Positions 53,613-63,021 of a DNA stretch of 64,000 nucleotides are shown piece after piece (the first letter of the stretch is position 1; each line of letters begins with the position of its first letter). The position numbers and the translations under genes were made by a program. The notes beneath the pieces were generated by a model that had not been told where the DNA came from, did not search any database, and was given only the letters and a program-made list of their open reading frames with translations. The DNA is taken from assembly GCA_014192625.1 (NCBI GenBank), contig BJHM01000019.1, positions 1 through 64,000 of the forward strand, given 5' to 3'. Source of the stretch: Planctomycetota bacterium. GTDB lineage: Bacteria > Planctomycetota > UBA1135 > UBA2386.

Positions 53613-54534
53613 TGGATGATTATTAAAGGTCTTTGCCCCGGCAGGGACAGGTCCGAGCACGGGAGCCTAGGAAGATGGCGCAAATCCCGCAGAACGCAAC
53701 TAGTAGCATGACGTTCTGCAGAGAGAATGCGGGCCTGCTCCTAGGGAAAAACATGAAGATCATCGACAAATAGCTATTTCGAGGCCGCCGGCGTGGCTTT
53801 AGGGAGAAAATAAAATCGTCGCTATAAACTTGCAGGTTTTGAAATTTTTGTCGCAGGGCTGGGGCAGAACCGCACCATCGCAAGGGCAAGGGATCGCCCG
53901 GCAGGGCAGATCGGGTCGGTGAATCCGCTTCAAACCATGCGGCAGAATCCGTTCGGAACGGCTAATGCGGAAGGATTCGTTCGGCAGGACCCGCATGTAA
54001 AACCGAGGGCCGCGCATCGAGCCACCCGCTGCCAATGCATCTTTACGGAAGAAAGATCCGAGGCAACCAAAACCAACGAACCAGTGGCTAGCTGACGCAA
54101 ATGCCAGCCAAGTTGGTAGCTCGACCACTACCAAACAATGCCACCAGAATGCCAACAGAATGCCACCAGAATGGCGGACTAAAAAGCAGCACAAGTCGCG
54201 CTAACAGAAAGCAGATCGCTTACGACAACGACGGCAGCCAAAAGCAGCCAGCCAACAGGCTAAATCGAATGCAAAAACTATTACTAAAAATCTAACTCCG
54301 GGCGTTTTCTTGAAAAAACTACCGCGCCAATTTTCACACAGACAAAAGTAACACGCGCCAAAGTAACTGTCATGCGACAATAATTTTTTGGGCATCTGAG
54401 CTACAGGCGCAATCAAATCACCAAACCACAATTTCGAAAAAATTAGCTGCCATATCAATGCTAAATTATGAGTCGCCACCTTTCAATAAGATGGTCTCCC
54501 CCGCTCCAAAAAGCCCCGTCCCGCGTGCAATGGC
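53613..54534. other. Gene-free stretch with small repeat
   Basis: A 922-bp gap of noticeably lower GC. ORFs at 53799-54194 and 54201-54479 (minus) lack domains and look accidental. It includes three copies of the 11-mer AATGCCACCAG at 54137-54169. This marks the beginning of a region with looser gene packing. Confidence 0.45.
54137..54169. repeat. 11-bp tandem repeat, three copies
   Basis: AATGCCACCAG is repeated three times with one substitution in the middle copy (AATGCCAACAG), followed by a partial unit. Intergenic. Confidence 0.8.
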
Positions 54535-55791
54535 TCAGCCAACCATAAAGGTGGGATTCCAGCCAATTATAATATATTGCGCTAAGAAACCTGCGACGTA
54601 TGCCAGCGCAATAAACCAACCGCCTTTCAACCAATTCACCACCGACCTAGCTTCTGGAAACGAAGTAGAAATGGCAACTCCCGCACTTGAGCCGAACCAG
54701 ACCATGGAACCGCCAAAACCAACCGAGTAAGCCAACATTGCCCAGTCGTATCCACCTTGCTGAATCGCCAACCTAGTCAACGGGATGTTGTCGAAGACGG
54801 AGGACACAAAGCCCAAAAGGAACGCCGTCCTGGTGTTTGCCAGCGGCAGTTGCTCAACCGGCATCAGGGAAGCTGAAACAACGAGGCAGATTAGGAACAA
54901 GGCACCTTTTCCCGCCGCCGGCAACTCCCGCCAAGATGTCGGTCGCAGAAAAGAACCCACTACAATGGCGGCCCAAACGCCCACGGCTGGGAAATCAAGG
55001 AACACGTTGGCCAGAATAGCACCGAGCAAAATCATAAACACAATCAATAACCTTGCCCAATCGACCCTTACCCCCTGCGGAGCATCACGGGTAATTGCCT
55101 GGTAGGCAGCTTGTTTTCTTGTGGCAAAAAAAGCCATTATGCAAAATGCCACTCCCGAAGCTACGAATGCTGGCAACAACTGTCTTGGGGAGACATTTGC
55201 AATCCAAAGCATCGTAGTCGTCGTGTCCCCAACAACAGAGCCTGCCCCCCCTGCATTTGCAGCCGCCACCAGCGCAGCGATAAATCCGACATGAACCCTG
55301 CCGCGATAGACGACCTTTGCGATCGTGCCACCAATCATCGCCGCTGCAATATTATCGAGAAACGCTGACATGACAAAGACAACAGCCAACAGGGCGGCGC
55401 CGCCCATCACTCCATCTGGCAAATATCTCGGCATCACCAAAGGCAGCCGGCTATCTTCAAAGTGCTTGGCGAGCAGCGCAAATCCCGTCAAAAGCCCAAG
55501 CAGATTGATCAACATGCCCCACTCACCTTCGACTCGCACCCCCTTATCGGTAGTGCGGCCATAGATGAAATGCTCCATGATGTGCAGGTCACCTAAGAAT
55601 ATTAGCCTGAAGCAAAGCACCGCAAAAACGCCACACAGTGCGACCTTGAGCGTGTGTTTATGGAATACGGCAACTCCAATCAACGTGGCGGCAAATAGCA
55701 GGAACTCGATACGGACGCCAAATAGTTCGCCGATGGGGCCAGGTTCTGACGCAGGCCATTCGATTGATTCAAAAAGTTTCTCAAAAGTCAT
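54535..55791 (-). CDS. Ion-transporter-superfamily antiporter (NhaD/ArsB-like)
   Basis: A 418-residue polytopic membrane protein with about 10-11 hydrophobic helices. Two inverted-repeat-like motifs mark the IT superfamily: SAFLDNIAAAMIGGTIA and SSVFDNIPLTRLAIQ, and a GGAGSVVGDTTTTMLW loop near residue 195. These match Na+/H+ antiporters of the NhaD type and citrate/arsenite permeases; the ion is not certain from sequence. It could provide Na+ or pH homeostasis. ATG start at 55791. Confidence 0.75.
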   Translation of the reverse strand: MTFEKLFESIEWPASEPGPIGELFGVRIEFLLFAATLIGVAVFHKHTLKVALCGVFAVLCFRLIFLGDLHIMEHFIYGRTTDKGVRVEGEWGMLINLLGLLTGFALLAKHFEDSRLPLVMPRYLPDGVMGGAALLAVVFVMSAFLDNIAAAMIGGTIAKVVYRGRVHVGFIAALVAAANAGGAGSVVGDTTTTMLWIANVSPRQLLPAFVASGVAFCIMAFFATRKQAAYQAITRDAPQGVRVDWARLLIVFMILLGAILANVFLDFPAVGVWAAIVVGSFLRPTSWRELPAAGKGALFLICLVVSASLMPVEQLPLANTRTAFLLGFVSSVFDNIPLTRLAIQQGGYDWAMLAYSVGFGGSMVWFGSSAGVAISTSFPEARSVVNWLKGGWFIALAYVAGFLAQYIIIGWNPTFMVG

Positions 55792-56060
55792 CTTCGCGGC
55801 TCGCTAAAAATCAGGATTCGCCTTGCCAGTTGGTGAAGTCAGGGGCAACCAAGCATCGCCACCAGGGAATCCAATGGAAACCCGGCTGCGATTAACTGCC
55901 TAAGATGTTCGCAGCATAACGCCATTTGATGACCTAACAATAAAAACATCTCAAACTACAAGGCACATTTCAAATAAAAGTTTCTGCTTATAATCTTACT
56001 TTTGGTTGATCGCCCGGCTGGATTGCTTAGTGTTTGTTTGTGCTTTCTCACCAAAAATCC

Positions 56061-56996
56061 ATGCATTTTTCCTGGCTCCCCGTGACTGTTTTTTTGCCGA
56101 TATCTCTTTCACTGCTTTTATCTATTTCGCTTGGTTGCGCCACTGCCACCCCCCCCTCAGCGGTGCAAAATGCCGCTGCTCTTAAAACTGCTGATATCGT
56201 CCCTGATCCGCCGAAGTTTTCTACGCTACTTAGTGCAGCCTTTGCGGATTATGCAAAGCTGGGGGATGCCTACTCGGAACTGCACTTTTTTCATTTGGGA
56301 GTTCACCAACCAGCGCCAAACACTGATAATTGCTCAACTTGGCCAAAGACGAACCCCGGCAATCGCATTCTTCGACTAGGCTTTGTTCCTGAGGTCCCGC
56401 TGCACACAGTTGATAGCGCAGGTCACCATGTGGGCTTTGAGGCCGACCTTGCTGTTGACCTGGTGAAACTTATCAATATGCACTATCCCGATAGTCGGGT
56501 CGATATTGAGTGGGTTTTGATTGACCTCAAACTGCCAGTTGGGCCAACTAAAAATGTTGCCCTGTGCAATGCGTTGATTGATGCGATGCGAGCCGACAAA
56601 TTTGATATCGCGTTTTCATGCTCCATTCCGACGAGGGCTGCCGACGTCAGCTTTTTCTGTGACACCATGTCGATGTTCCCGGGCATCAAATACACTGGCC
56701 TTGATAGCCTTGATGTTTCCAGCATCCATGACCGAAACAGCCTGGTCCAGTTTTTAGTTAGCCACAGAGGTTTGACCTTTGTGCATGGCATGGGTGTTCT
56801 CGTTTATGAAATGCTTGCGGCGGATGTCAGGGCGGCGGGCGGTTCAATATCAAACCAACCTGTTGGGATGCCGCATTTTCGCATGGCGGATATCATCGGC
56901 CTCGCCAAGGTCAGGGGTGGCCAAATGGGCCTGCTACTCGATGTAAATCCTCGCACGACTTTTCAGCCGAAGTCGATTTTCACGCTAAATAAATGA
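56061..56996 (+). CDS. Orphan solute-binding lipoprotein (SBP family 3-like)
   Basis: 311 residues from the ATG at 56061 (an upstream TTG at 56034 is possible). The signal ends in lipobox SLGC (Cys26). LRLGFVPEVPLHTVDSAGHH, VGFEADLAVDLVKLIN, and ALIDAMRADKFDIAFSCS(I) match the periplasmic binding protein family 3 pattern. No permease or ATPase gene is adjacent, so it is either an orphan binder or a sensor. Codon use is more AT-rich than in the first 50 kb. Confidence 0.65.
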   Translation: MHFSWLPVTVFLPISLSLLLSISLGCATATPPSAVQNAAALKTADIVPDPPKFSTLLSAAFADYAKLGDAYSELHFFHLGVHQPAPNTDNCSTWPKTNPGNRILRLGFVPEVPLHTVDSAGHHVGFEADLAVDLVKLINMHYPDSRVDIEWVLIDLKLPVGPTKNVALCNALIDAMRADKFDIAFSCSIPTRAADVSFFCDTMSMFPGIKYTGLDSLDVSSIHDRNSLVQFLVSHRGLTFVHGMGVLVYEMLAADVRAAGGSISNQPVGMPHFRMADIIGLAKVRGGQMGLLLDVNPRTTFQPKSIFTLNK

Positions 56997-57358
56997 CCTC
57001 TGCTGCCTGCTGCGAGCGGCATGGCACTGGGACGGCAACTGGCGGCCACGCGCTGCACAGCTATTGCGCAAAACGCTCCTGGAGCGCCTTGTTACTGCAA
57101 AGATTTTGCCCCTGGTCCTTAGCAACAAATCGCTCTTTTGCACCATTCCAACGATCCGCATGCGCCGCTCACACGTCGACGTTTCTTTTTCGTTGCTTGC
57201 CTTCTGCAATGTCCCCCGATAAAGAAGCTTACTGGTTGATTGGCGAACTGGTGACTGCGCATTTTTATTGCGCTGCCAGGTTGCTTTTGGCATAGAACTC
57301 GCTTCTTTGTTTGTCACAAAAGTTCGCTCTGCAATCGTTACAAAACCTAGTCGCTAAA
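56997..57358. other. Intergenic region before the SEC-C gene
   Basis: A 362-bp gap with overlapping, domain-free frames on both strands. No structured RNA or repeat recognised. Confidence 0.4.
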
Positions 57359-57634
57359 ATGAAAATCGGTCGCAACGATCCGTGTCACTGCGGTTCTGAA
57401 AAAAAATACAAGAAGTGCTGCGAGCCGCTTGATCAGCAGAAGCTGCTTGCTGAATTGGCTACGCAGCGGCTAGCCGCCTCCAAGGACCTGCCTGTCGATC
57501 CCGCACCGGTGGTCGAAGAGTCAAGCTCCTCCCTCGTGCCGCCAACGGAATCGACCCGTCGCACCAAAGGTGCGCCGGTCGCCAAGCAGCAGAAGTCGGC
57601 GACTCGCAACAACGTTTTGCCGCGCCGGATTTGA
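57359..57634 (+). CDS. SEC-C motif protein
   Basis: 91 residues from the ATG at 57359. The first 25 residues are a SEC-C zinc motif: [20 protein letters not shown], with the CxC and CC ligands as in the C-terminal tail of SecA. The rest is a polar, Pro/Ser/Thr-rich tail with a basic end. Free SEC-C proteins are zinc-binding adaptors; some bind ribosome or SecB-like partners, but the role here is unknown. The open frame starts further upstream (57311), with no conserved residues there. Confidence 0.85.
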   Translation: MKIGRNDPCHCGSEKKYKKCCEPLDQQKLLAELATQRLAASKDLPVDPAPVVEESSSSLVPPTESTRRTKGAPVAKQQKSATRNNVLPRRI

Positions 57635-57809
57635 TCGGACGCTGGCCAACCTGCGCGCTGCACCTTACTTGATTTAGGCCATTACAGGAACCAAGTGTGC
57701 TCCTTCCTTTGGCCGCCTGTCATCACCTTGCAGCCGTCGCATGATCCAAAATCCGCCGCATCGATGCCGTCACCTTGGCTAGACCGAATTTTATCTGCCA
57801 AATAACGTT

Positions 57810-58505
57810 ATGCCGCCAGCCTTTGAAGAACTCGACTACTGCCACACCGTTCTCGGTGAACTCGTTTTGCGTCGAAGGCGGTCATTGACTCTTACTGACA
57901 TCTGGGTCTACGAGGTCAAGCTCGCTGGCAGGTTTCTAATGTCGAGCCTCAATACCGACAGCGAACAACAGCTTGCCACTCGCGCGCTATTGCTTGCGCA
58001 AGGCAGCAATCTGCGGGTTTTGGTTGGCGGCCTTGGCCTTGGCTATACGGCGGCCGCAGCACTTTCTGACCCTAGGGTCGTTCAGGTTGATGTAATCGAA
58101 CTGTTGCCTCCTGTAATCGGGTGGCATCGGCGCGGCCTGTTGCCGCTCGGCGATGCGCTTTCCCGCGACCCCCGCTGCAACCTGATTGAGGGAGATTGCC
58201 TGCAAGAGCTGCTTAGCGGTAACGGTCCCAATTACGACCTGATCCTGGTCGATATTGACGACTCGCCGATTCATTTGCTCGACGAAAGCCACGCGGCCTT
58301 TTACACAACCGCTGGGCTAACTGGTGTTCGAAGTCGACTGCTTCCTCATGGCATCTTCGCGCTCTGGACAAGTCTCCCCGCTGAGCCAGAAGTTACCGAA
58401 CGACTTCGGCTGGTCTTTCCCAAAGTCACCGCCGAGGAGGTGAGCTTTGACAACCCTTTACTCGACGCGAATGAGGTCAACGCGATCTATTTTGGAAGCA
58501 TATAG
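57810..58505 (+). CDS. Spermidine-synthase-like methyltransferase-fold protein
   Basis: A 231-residue protein. Motif I is VLVGGLGLGYTAAAAL (about 70-85), with VDVIELLPPVIGWHRRG as the acidic second strand and YDLILVDIDDSPIHLLDE as the post-motif region. These match the spermidine/spermine synthase-like fold, but the aminopropyl-transfer catalytic residues are not confidently identified. It may be a methyltransferase or a polyamine enzyme. Monocistronic, ATG start. Confidence 0.65.
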   Translation: MPPAFEELDYCHTVLGELVLRRRRSLTLTDIWVYEVKLAGRFLMSSLNTDSEQQLATRALLLAQGSNLRVLVGGLGLGYTAAAALSDPRVVQVDVIELLPPVIGWHRRGLLPLGDALSRDPRCNLIEGDCLQELLSGNGPNYDLILVDIDDSPIHLLDESHAAFYTTAGLTGVRSRLLPHGIFALWTSLPAEPEVTERLRLVFPKVTAEEVSFDNPLLDANEVNAIYFGSI

Positions 58506-58643
58506 ATCGGACTTAGCGGACTAACAGACTCTCTTCCGTTCCGGCTGGGCGCACTATGAAACCGCCGCGCCCGGGAGTCGGTTGCGCTATTCACTACCGC
58601 GCTACGCAGGCAACTGTTTTTGGAAACAGCCGCGCGTAAGCGC

Positions 58644-58757
58644 ATGACCTCGTCTATTTTGAAACAGCTTTTTGGTCGCTATCCAAACCTTGATGAAATA
58701 CTAAAGGCATCGCATTCATTGGAAACCGGGATCAACCAGTTGCACACCACGGAGTGA
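58644..58757 (+). CDS. Small open frame or gene remnant
   Basis: A 37-residue frame (begins MTSSILKQLFGRYPNLDEIL) with a protein-like composition but no clear ribosome binding site and no recognised family. It could be a small gene or the 5' remnant of a larger one. Too short to be sure. Confidence 0.25.
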   Translation: MTSSILKQLFGRYPNLDEILKASHSLETGINQLHTTE

Positions 58758-58824
58758 TTTTGGATTACGACAAACGGAGTAGCGGGGCACCACAAAGCCC
58801 CCGTATAATTCGCCCGAATTATTC

Positions 58825-59775
58825 TTAATTATTCGCAGGGATAGTCAGCAGCGGAGCTGGTCCAGGCGGACCCGACTGAATGCGACTGATTTGCACCAGC
58901 AACGCCAGCGTGTCTTTGGCTTCAATGTCGTTATGGTCCACGCTGTAGTAGTAGCCGTTGTATTCAGCCCACACCATTGCATTCTTTGGCTTGCTCTCTG
59001 AATACGACATGCGCAGATTGCCGCCTGAATCAAACTTTTTTGTGCGCGTTGTGTGCTCGGGCGGAGTCTCCACATCTTGCGAGGCAAAGAACATCACGTC
59101 CACCAGCGAACGCATTTGCAATCGCTCTACAGGAATTGTGAACTCGCCAACACGCAGGTCATAGCCGCCCTTGGGTCTCATGAAAAGACCAACACGGTCC
59201 GCCTGTTCGGCTTCCTCAAACTTTTTCAGAAGGTCTTTAAATTTTGAATATGACTTTGATTTGTGATTGTTCACCAGCACCTCGCCGTTCTCGGTGGTGT
59301 AACGCTCCACCAACATGGTGATCAGTTTGTGCGTGGGCCAGCCCGCGCGCACCAGCAGCGCGAAGTTGTCATACGAAATTTCACTCATGAACTGTTGCAC
59401 GTACGCCCTGCCTTCAATCGGCGTGTAAGTCACGGTTGGTTTGGATGCAAACTGGTAACTGCCACCAATCGTGATCGGCGTTCCATCATTGGCCAGCGTG
59501 GCTTCAGTGCTCACTTGCGCGCGGCTTTCATAAGCGGCCGTGACCGATCCAGCCTGCAGGAATAATGGCGATTCGCGGTAGTGCATGCGCACCAAATTCA
59601 GCACCATCTGCTGCGTTTGGTTGAATTGAATTATGCCGTTGTATTCGAGAAAATCAGAGCGGATGGCGTTGGTGGCCACGGCGCAACCGCTGGCAATCAG
59701 CATGGTCATGATCGCGCCCAAACGCAACGTGCGCGCAAGGCTGGTGGATAGTTGTTGCTGTGTTGATGTGTTCAC
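58825..59775 (-). CDS. Lipoprotein of unknown function
   Basis: 316 residues from a GTG start. The signal contains a hydrophobic stretch (16-29) and lipobox ASGC (Cys31). The mature part is a mixed alpha/beta domain; a region near 190 is charged (FKDLLKKFEEAEQAD). I do not recognise the family. It lies 48 bp downstream of the MscS gene and is probably co-transcribed, so it may be an accessory envelope protein. Base use differs from the GC-rich genes earlier. Confidence 0.65.
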   Translation of the reverse strand: MNTSTQQQLSTSLARTLRLGAIMTMLIASGCAVATNAIRSDFLEYNGIIQFNQTQQMVLNLVRMHYRESPLFLQAGSVTAAYESRAQVSTEATLANDGTPITIGGSYQFASKPTVTYTPIEGRAYVQQFMSEISYDNFALLVRAGWPTHKLITMLVERYTTENGEVLVNNHKSKSYSKFKDLLKKFEEAEQADRVGLFMRPKGGYDLRVGEFTIPVERLQMRSLVDVMFFASQDVETPPEHTTRTKKFDSGGNLRMSYSESKPKNAMVWAEYNGYYYSVDHNDIEAKDTLALLVQISRIQSGPPGPAPLLTIPANN

Positions 59776-59823
59776 GGTGGTTTGCGTTTGCGTTTGTGAT
59801 TGCGTGTGTGATTGCGTTTGTGA
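59776..59823. repeat. GTTTGCG-type short repeat between genes
   Basis: The 48-bp gap between the two minus-strand genes is built of repeated GTTTGC, GTTTGTGATTGC and GTGTGTGATTGC words. Slippage here could alter spacing and the GTG start of the lipoprotein. Confidence 0.8.
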
Positions 59824-62070
59824 TTAATTCTTGTTCAGCGTATTGGTGCTTGGTCGCTCCATCCAATTTCCCAAAGACAGGTTGTTGGCCTGCGCAATCT
59901 TGGTGATTTCCATCAGCAATTTGTGGCTGGCCTCCGACTCGGCGCGATCGGTCTGCGTGTCAATCCAACCGCTGATTTGAATTTCCACTCCCGCAGGCGC
60001 AAGCGACGCCATGCATATGTCAGTTCGATCCTTCATAAACCTGGACTCATGGTCCATCTTGGCGTGAATGCCCTGAATGAATGACTCAATCCGCGCCGCG
60101 TTAGCGCCTTCCGTAATAACCACCTTCAGTTTGATCAGTCGATGACGGCGCGTGCCCATGTTGTTTATGGTGGAATCGGCCAACTTGCCATTTGGAAAAA
60201 TCACAACACTGTCGTGCGCGGTGCGAATGCGCGTGGAGCGAATGCCCACGCTTTCCACCGAGCCTTGCACGCTGTTAGTTTCAATCCAGTCGCCAGTGCG
60301 GAAGGGTCGATCGGTCACCAATGTGCCGGCGCCAAAAATATTGGCAATGGTTTCGCGCGAGGCATACGCAAACGCCAAGCCGCCAATACCAAGACCAGCA
60401 AGAATTCCTGTGGTGGGAATACTCAAGAAGAAAGATATGCCCAGCACCACCCCCACCACAATTAATATGCGAGCGCTGGCAAGCGACAGACTCACCAAAA
60501 TGTCATCCGTGTTGCGCTCGGTCAGCGCGGCGCGGTTGGCCAAAATGTTGCCAAACAATGTGACCGTATACCAAGCCAGCAGACCACTCAACATGCTTAG
60601 AAATGATCCCACAACGGGTACTGCATACTGAGCCGAACGTTCCGGCAGACCAAGCATGGTTGGCACGCGGTAAAATATGACTACGGCAAACAGGATGGCG
60701 ATGGACCAGGAGCACCATCGCGGCGGCACCCATTCTGGTTCAGTGAATTTTGAAATGTGGCGGCAAAGGGCGCGAGCGAGCACGCGACCAAGGATGATCA
60801 GAAGTGTGATCCCACCTAAGGCGCCAAGAAATTGCCACAGCTCCAAGTGTTTGAAGCGCTTGATCAAAAATGGCATGTGATCATGCACAAAGGCGCGCAC
60901 TGTGAAATATGGAGCGGACGGAATCAGGCCCGGCGGCGTGGCGGTGGGCGGCGGCAAGTCATCGGTGGCAAAGTACAAATCCGGAATGGTCATCACCGTG
61001 TCTGCCGTGAATCGCCACGGAGCATCCGGCGCGTTGCTTGATGGCGCGATCACAATCGAACCCTGGCCGTGCACAAAGTGTTCGTATGGTTCCCTGGAGT
61101 CGCCATCATTTGGAATGGACTGCAATCCAACAAGTCCAACGCGATGCAGCACGCGGCGCAAGTAGCCCGCGGCCAATGCGCCGTCGCGATCGCGCAGCAT
61201 TTCGGGATAGGCGCTGAGGTCGATTGTTGACATGGCCAACGCGCGGCCACCGTTGTCCCACGTGGCCATGCCTTGCAAAAATGCGCGCATGGTGTCGCGC
61301 GGATTCTGCAGCAATTTGTAGCTTTGCGCGGTTGGCACTTTTGCGCCGTATATGGCCAGCAATGCCTTGCGATGTTCAAGCACTTCGTGCTCGGGTGGAA
61401 TAACAACGTGCCATTTGCCCGCGGCGTTGCGGTGCAAAGGGATTGGCAACTCCAAACCAGTGCGCGTTTGTTGCAGCAGAAAAGTAATTGTTGGCGCGGT
61501 GGACGATTCTGGAATGGCCCACGTGCGGAAGCTGGTCAGATCCACAACTCCAAAGAAGCTGCGCACGCGATCGATGGCTTCCAGGCGCGATGTTGGTGGC
61601 GTCACGGGATTAAATTCCACCGCCTGCTCGGCCAGCGCCCAAGCTTCGTTGACGCCCATGGACGCCACGTTGGAGGCAACTAGAAAACTTACAAATGCGT
61701 TGCGCGGAGTTTCTAAATCAATCGTTTGCGTAAGTTCGGCATCGATGGTCAGGGTGCCCGTCCACCAACCGCGTGTGCGGTCGCGTCCCGCGAAACTTTT
61801 TTTGTCGGGGCTTAGAAAAAATTCTAAGGGTCCGCTGCGATTGCCTTCGTACCACGTGCCCGAAAGTTGCGATCCCAGCACTGTGCCTTCAATGCGGCCA
61901 TCGAACAGGGGATAGGTGCCGGTGACTACGTTGTCTTGCTGCTTCATCACCACGCGCGCGCCGCCATCGCGCCAGTTGGTTTGCCACGCGCCCGACCACT
62001 CGGTTTGCGCCGCGGCGTGACGGGTTAGGACCAGCAGAATTGTGAAAAGCAATACCGGAAGGCGATGCAT
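59824..62070 (-). CDS. Mechanosensitive channel MscS-family protein with large periplasmic domain
   Basis: 748 residues from the ATG at 62070, with signal peptide MHRLPVLLFTILLVLTRHAAAQ in outline. Residues 20-375 are a long extracytoplasmic part; four or five membrane helices follow (about 385-570). The pore helix and beta domain of MscS are clear: GLGIGGLAFAYASRETIANI, then FRTGDWIETNSVQGSVESVG. The C-terminal alpha/beta domain ends near 735. It gates in response to membrane tension and releases solutes on osmotic downshock. The upstream in-frame start at 62109 lacks a signal peptide shape. Confidence 0.88.
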   Translation of the reverse strand: MHRLPVLLFTILLVLTRHAAAQTEWSGAWQTNWRDGGARVVMKQQDNVVTGTYPLFDGRIEGTVLGSQLSGTWYEGNRSGPLEFFLSPDKKSFAGRDRTRGWWTGTLTIDAELTQTIDLETPRNAFVSFLVASNVASMGVNEAWALAEQAVEFNPVTPPTSRLEAIDRVRSFFGVVDLTSFRTWAIPESSTAPTITFLLQQTRTGLELPIPLHRNAAGKWHVVIPPEHEVLEHRKALLAIYGAKVPTAQSYKLLQNPRDTMRAFLQGMATWDNGGRALAMSTIDLSAYPEMLRDRDGALAAGYLRRVLHRVGLVGLQSIPNDGDSREPYEHFVHGQGSIVIAPSSNAPDAPWRFTADTVMTIPDLYFATDDLPPPTATPPGLIPSAPYFTVRAFVHDHMPFLIKRFKHLELWQFLGALGGITLLIILGRVLARALCRHISKFTEPEWVPPRWCSWSIAILFAVVIFYRVPTMLGLPERSAQYAVPVVGSFLSMLSGLLAWYTVTLFGNILANRAALTERNTDDILVSLSLASARILIVVGVVLGISFFLSIPTTGILAGLGIGGLAFAYASRETIANIFGAGTLVTDRPFRTGDWIETNSVQGSVESVGIRSTRIRTAHDSVVIFPNGKLADSTINNMGTRRHRLIKLKVVITEGANAARIESFIQGIHAKMDHESRFMKDRTDICMASLAPAGVEIQISGWIDTQTDRAESEASHKLLMEITKIAQANNLSLGNWMERPSTNTLNKN

Positions 62071-62127
62071 GGTGTGTTCTTTAGAAGAGCCGTGTGCGGC
62101 GGGGTCCACTGTAAAGCAACGCCATGA

Positions 62128-62162
62128 ACTTCAAGCAGCGGTCCCGGACCACCCAAAACCCA
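62128..62162. repeat. 35-bp direct repeat, copy 1
   Basis: An exact 35-bp sequence (starting ACTTCAAGCAGCGGTC, ending CCCAAAACCCA) occurs again at 63745-63779 in the same orientation, 1.58 kb away. It contains the near-palindrome GGTCCCGGACC. The two copies bracket the oxidase remnant and the cupin gene. Confidence 0.92.
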
Positions 62163-62298
62163 TTCCGCGCCATCCTGCCCGCCCGCGCGCCCTCGTCCAC
62201 CCGGTCACCCACGTAACCGTGGTGCTGCAGAAGCCTGACGGCACGGAGTATGCTGAGTTGCTGGGGCCGTTGGGCGGAGCGCTTTGGGCAGATAGTTA

Positions 62299-63021
62299 TC
62301 AGAGCAGCTTGGCAAACGGGTGGAACCGAAGGCGATTGTTCGGGTCCATCTTCTGCGTCAGTTCCTTGACGGTATGCGCCATCGCCTCGGTCCCGAAGAT
62401 GACGGACGCCGAGGGACTGCGGCCTTACGTCGTCCGGTTGCGAATGCGTCCCGCTGTAGTCGACAGTCAGGCCGTCCAATTCTCGCGCCTTGTCAATGAG
62501 TCGGTTGGTGAGGTCGACGATGGTCTGCCGCTCGGCGCCTGTCTTGCCGTTTGCGTCGTAGAGGGTGATGACGTCGATAAAAAACGTGTGATGGCAATTG
62601 CCACTGGGAAGCTTTCTCCCCGACAGAGTAGCGCCGCCCAGCGTCCGAATCTCCACGAGCGAGAGAGCCGCTTCGCCGAGAGAGCCGCTTCGGCAACGAC
62701 CGTGGTGCAGATGCAGTCAAGGACTCCGTCATCGGGAATGCCCGTGGTTCCCATGCAGTGCTGGAGCATTGCAAGCGGGTTGCCTTTCTGGCCGGCGATG
62801 GCGGGCCACAAGGCGGCAGCGGTCTCATACCAAGATGCCCAGTGGGACTTTGCGACCACAGGAAGTTTCAGGTTACCTGCCAGGTCCTCCAGCGGCTTGA
62901 CGAACTCGGCGACGTTTCCTGAGAAGGAATCGTAGAAGACCACAGTCACCACCAGCGCCTTCGTACCCGTGACGACCAGTTCCATCGAGACGGATTCGTC
63001 AGGAAAGGCATGCACTTTCAT
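62299..63021 (-). pseudogene. Frameshifted C-terminal remnant of an FAD-linked oxidase
   Basis: Three pieces in two frames read together as the C-terminal third of an FAD-linked oxidase (VAO/BBE type). Piece 1 runs from 63021 to about 62690 (KPLEDLAGNLKLPVVAK). A 17-bp tandem duplication at 62661-62694 then shifts the frame; deleting one copy gives ALSLVEIRTLGGATLSG, a family-typical stretch. The frame changes again near 62405-62430 to reach VKELTQKMDPNNRLRFHPF and the stop at 62299-62301. The N-terminal FAD-binding domain is missing, so the gene is 5'-truncated and broken. Confidence 0.6.

Noticed and set aside
53799..54479. Two minus-strand frames upstream of the SWIB gene
   Set aside because: Aromatic and Cys-rich translations with no domain; likely accidental in a low-complexity intergenic region.
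62042..62935. A 297-codon plus-strand frame
   Set aside because: It is antisense to the oxidase remnant and to the MscS start, and has no domain features.
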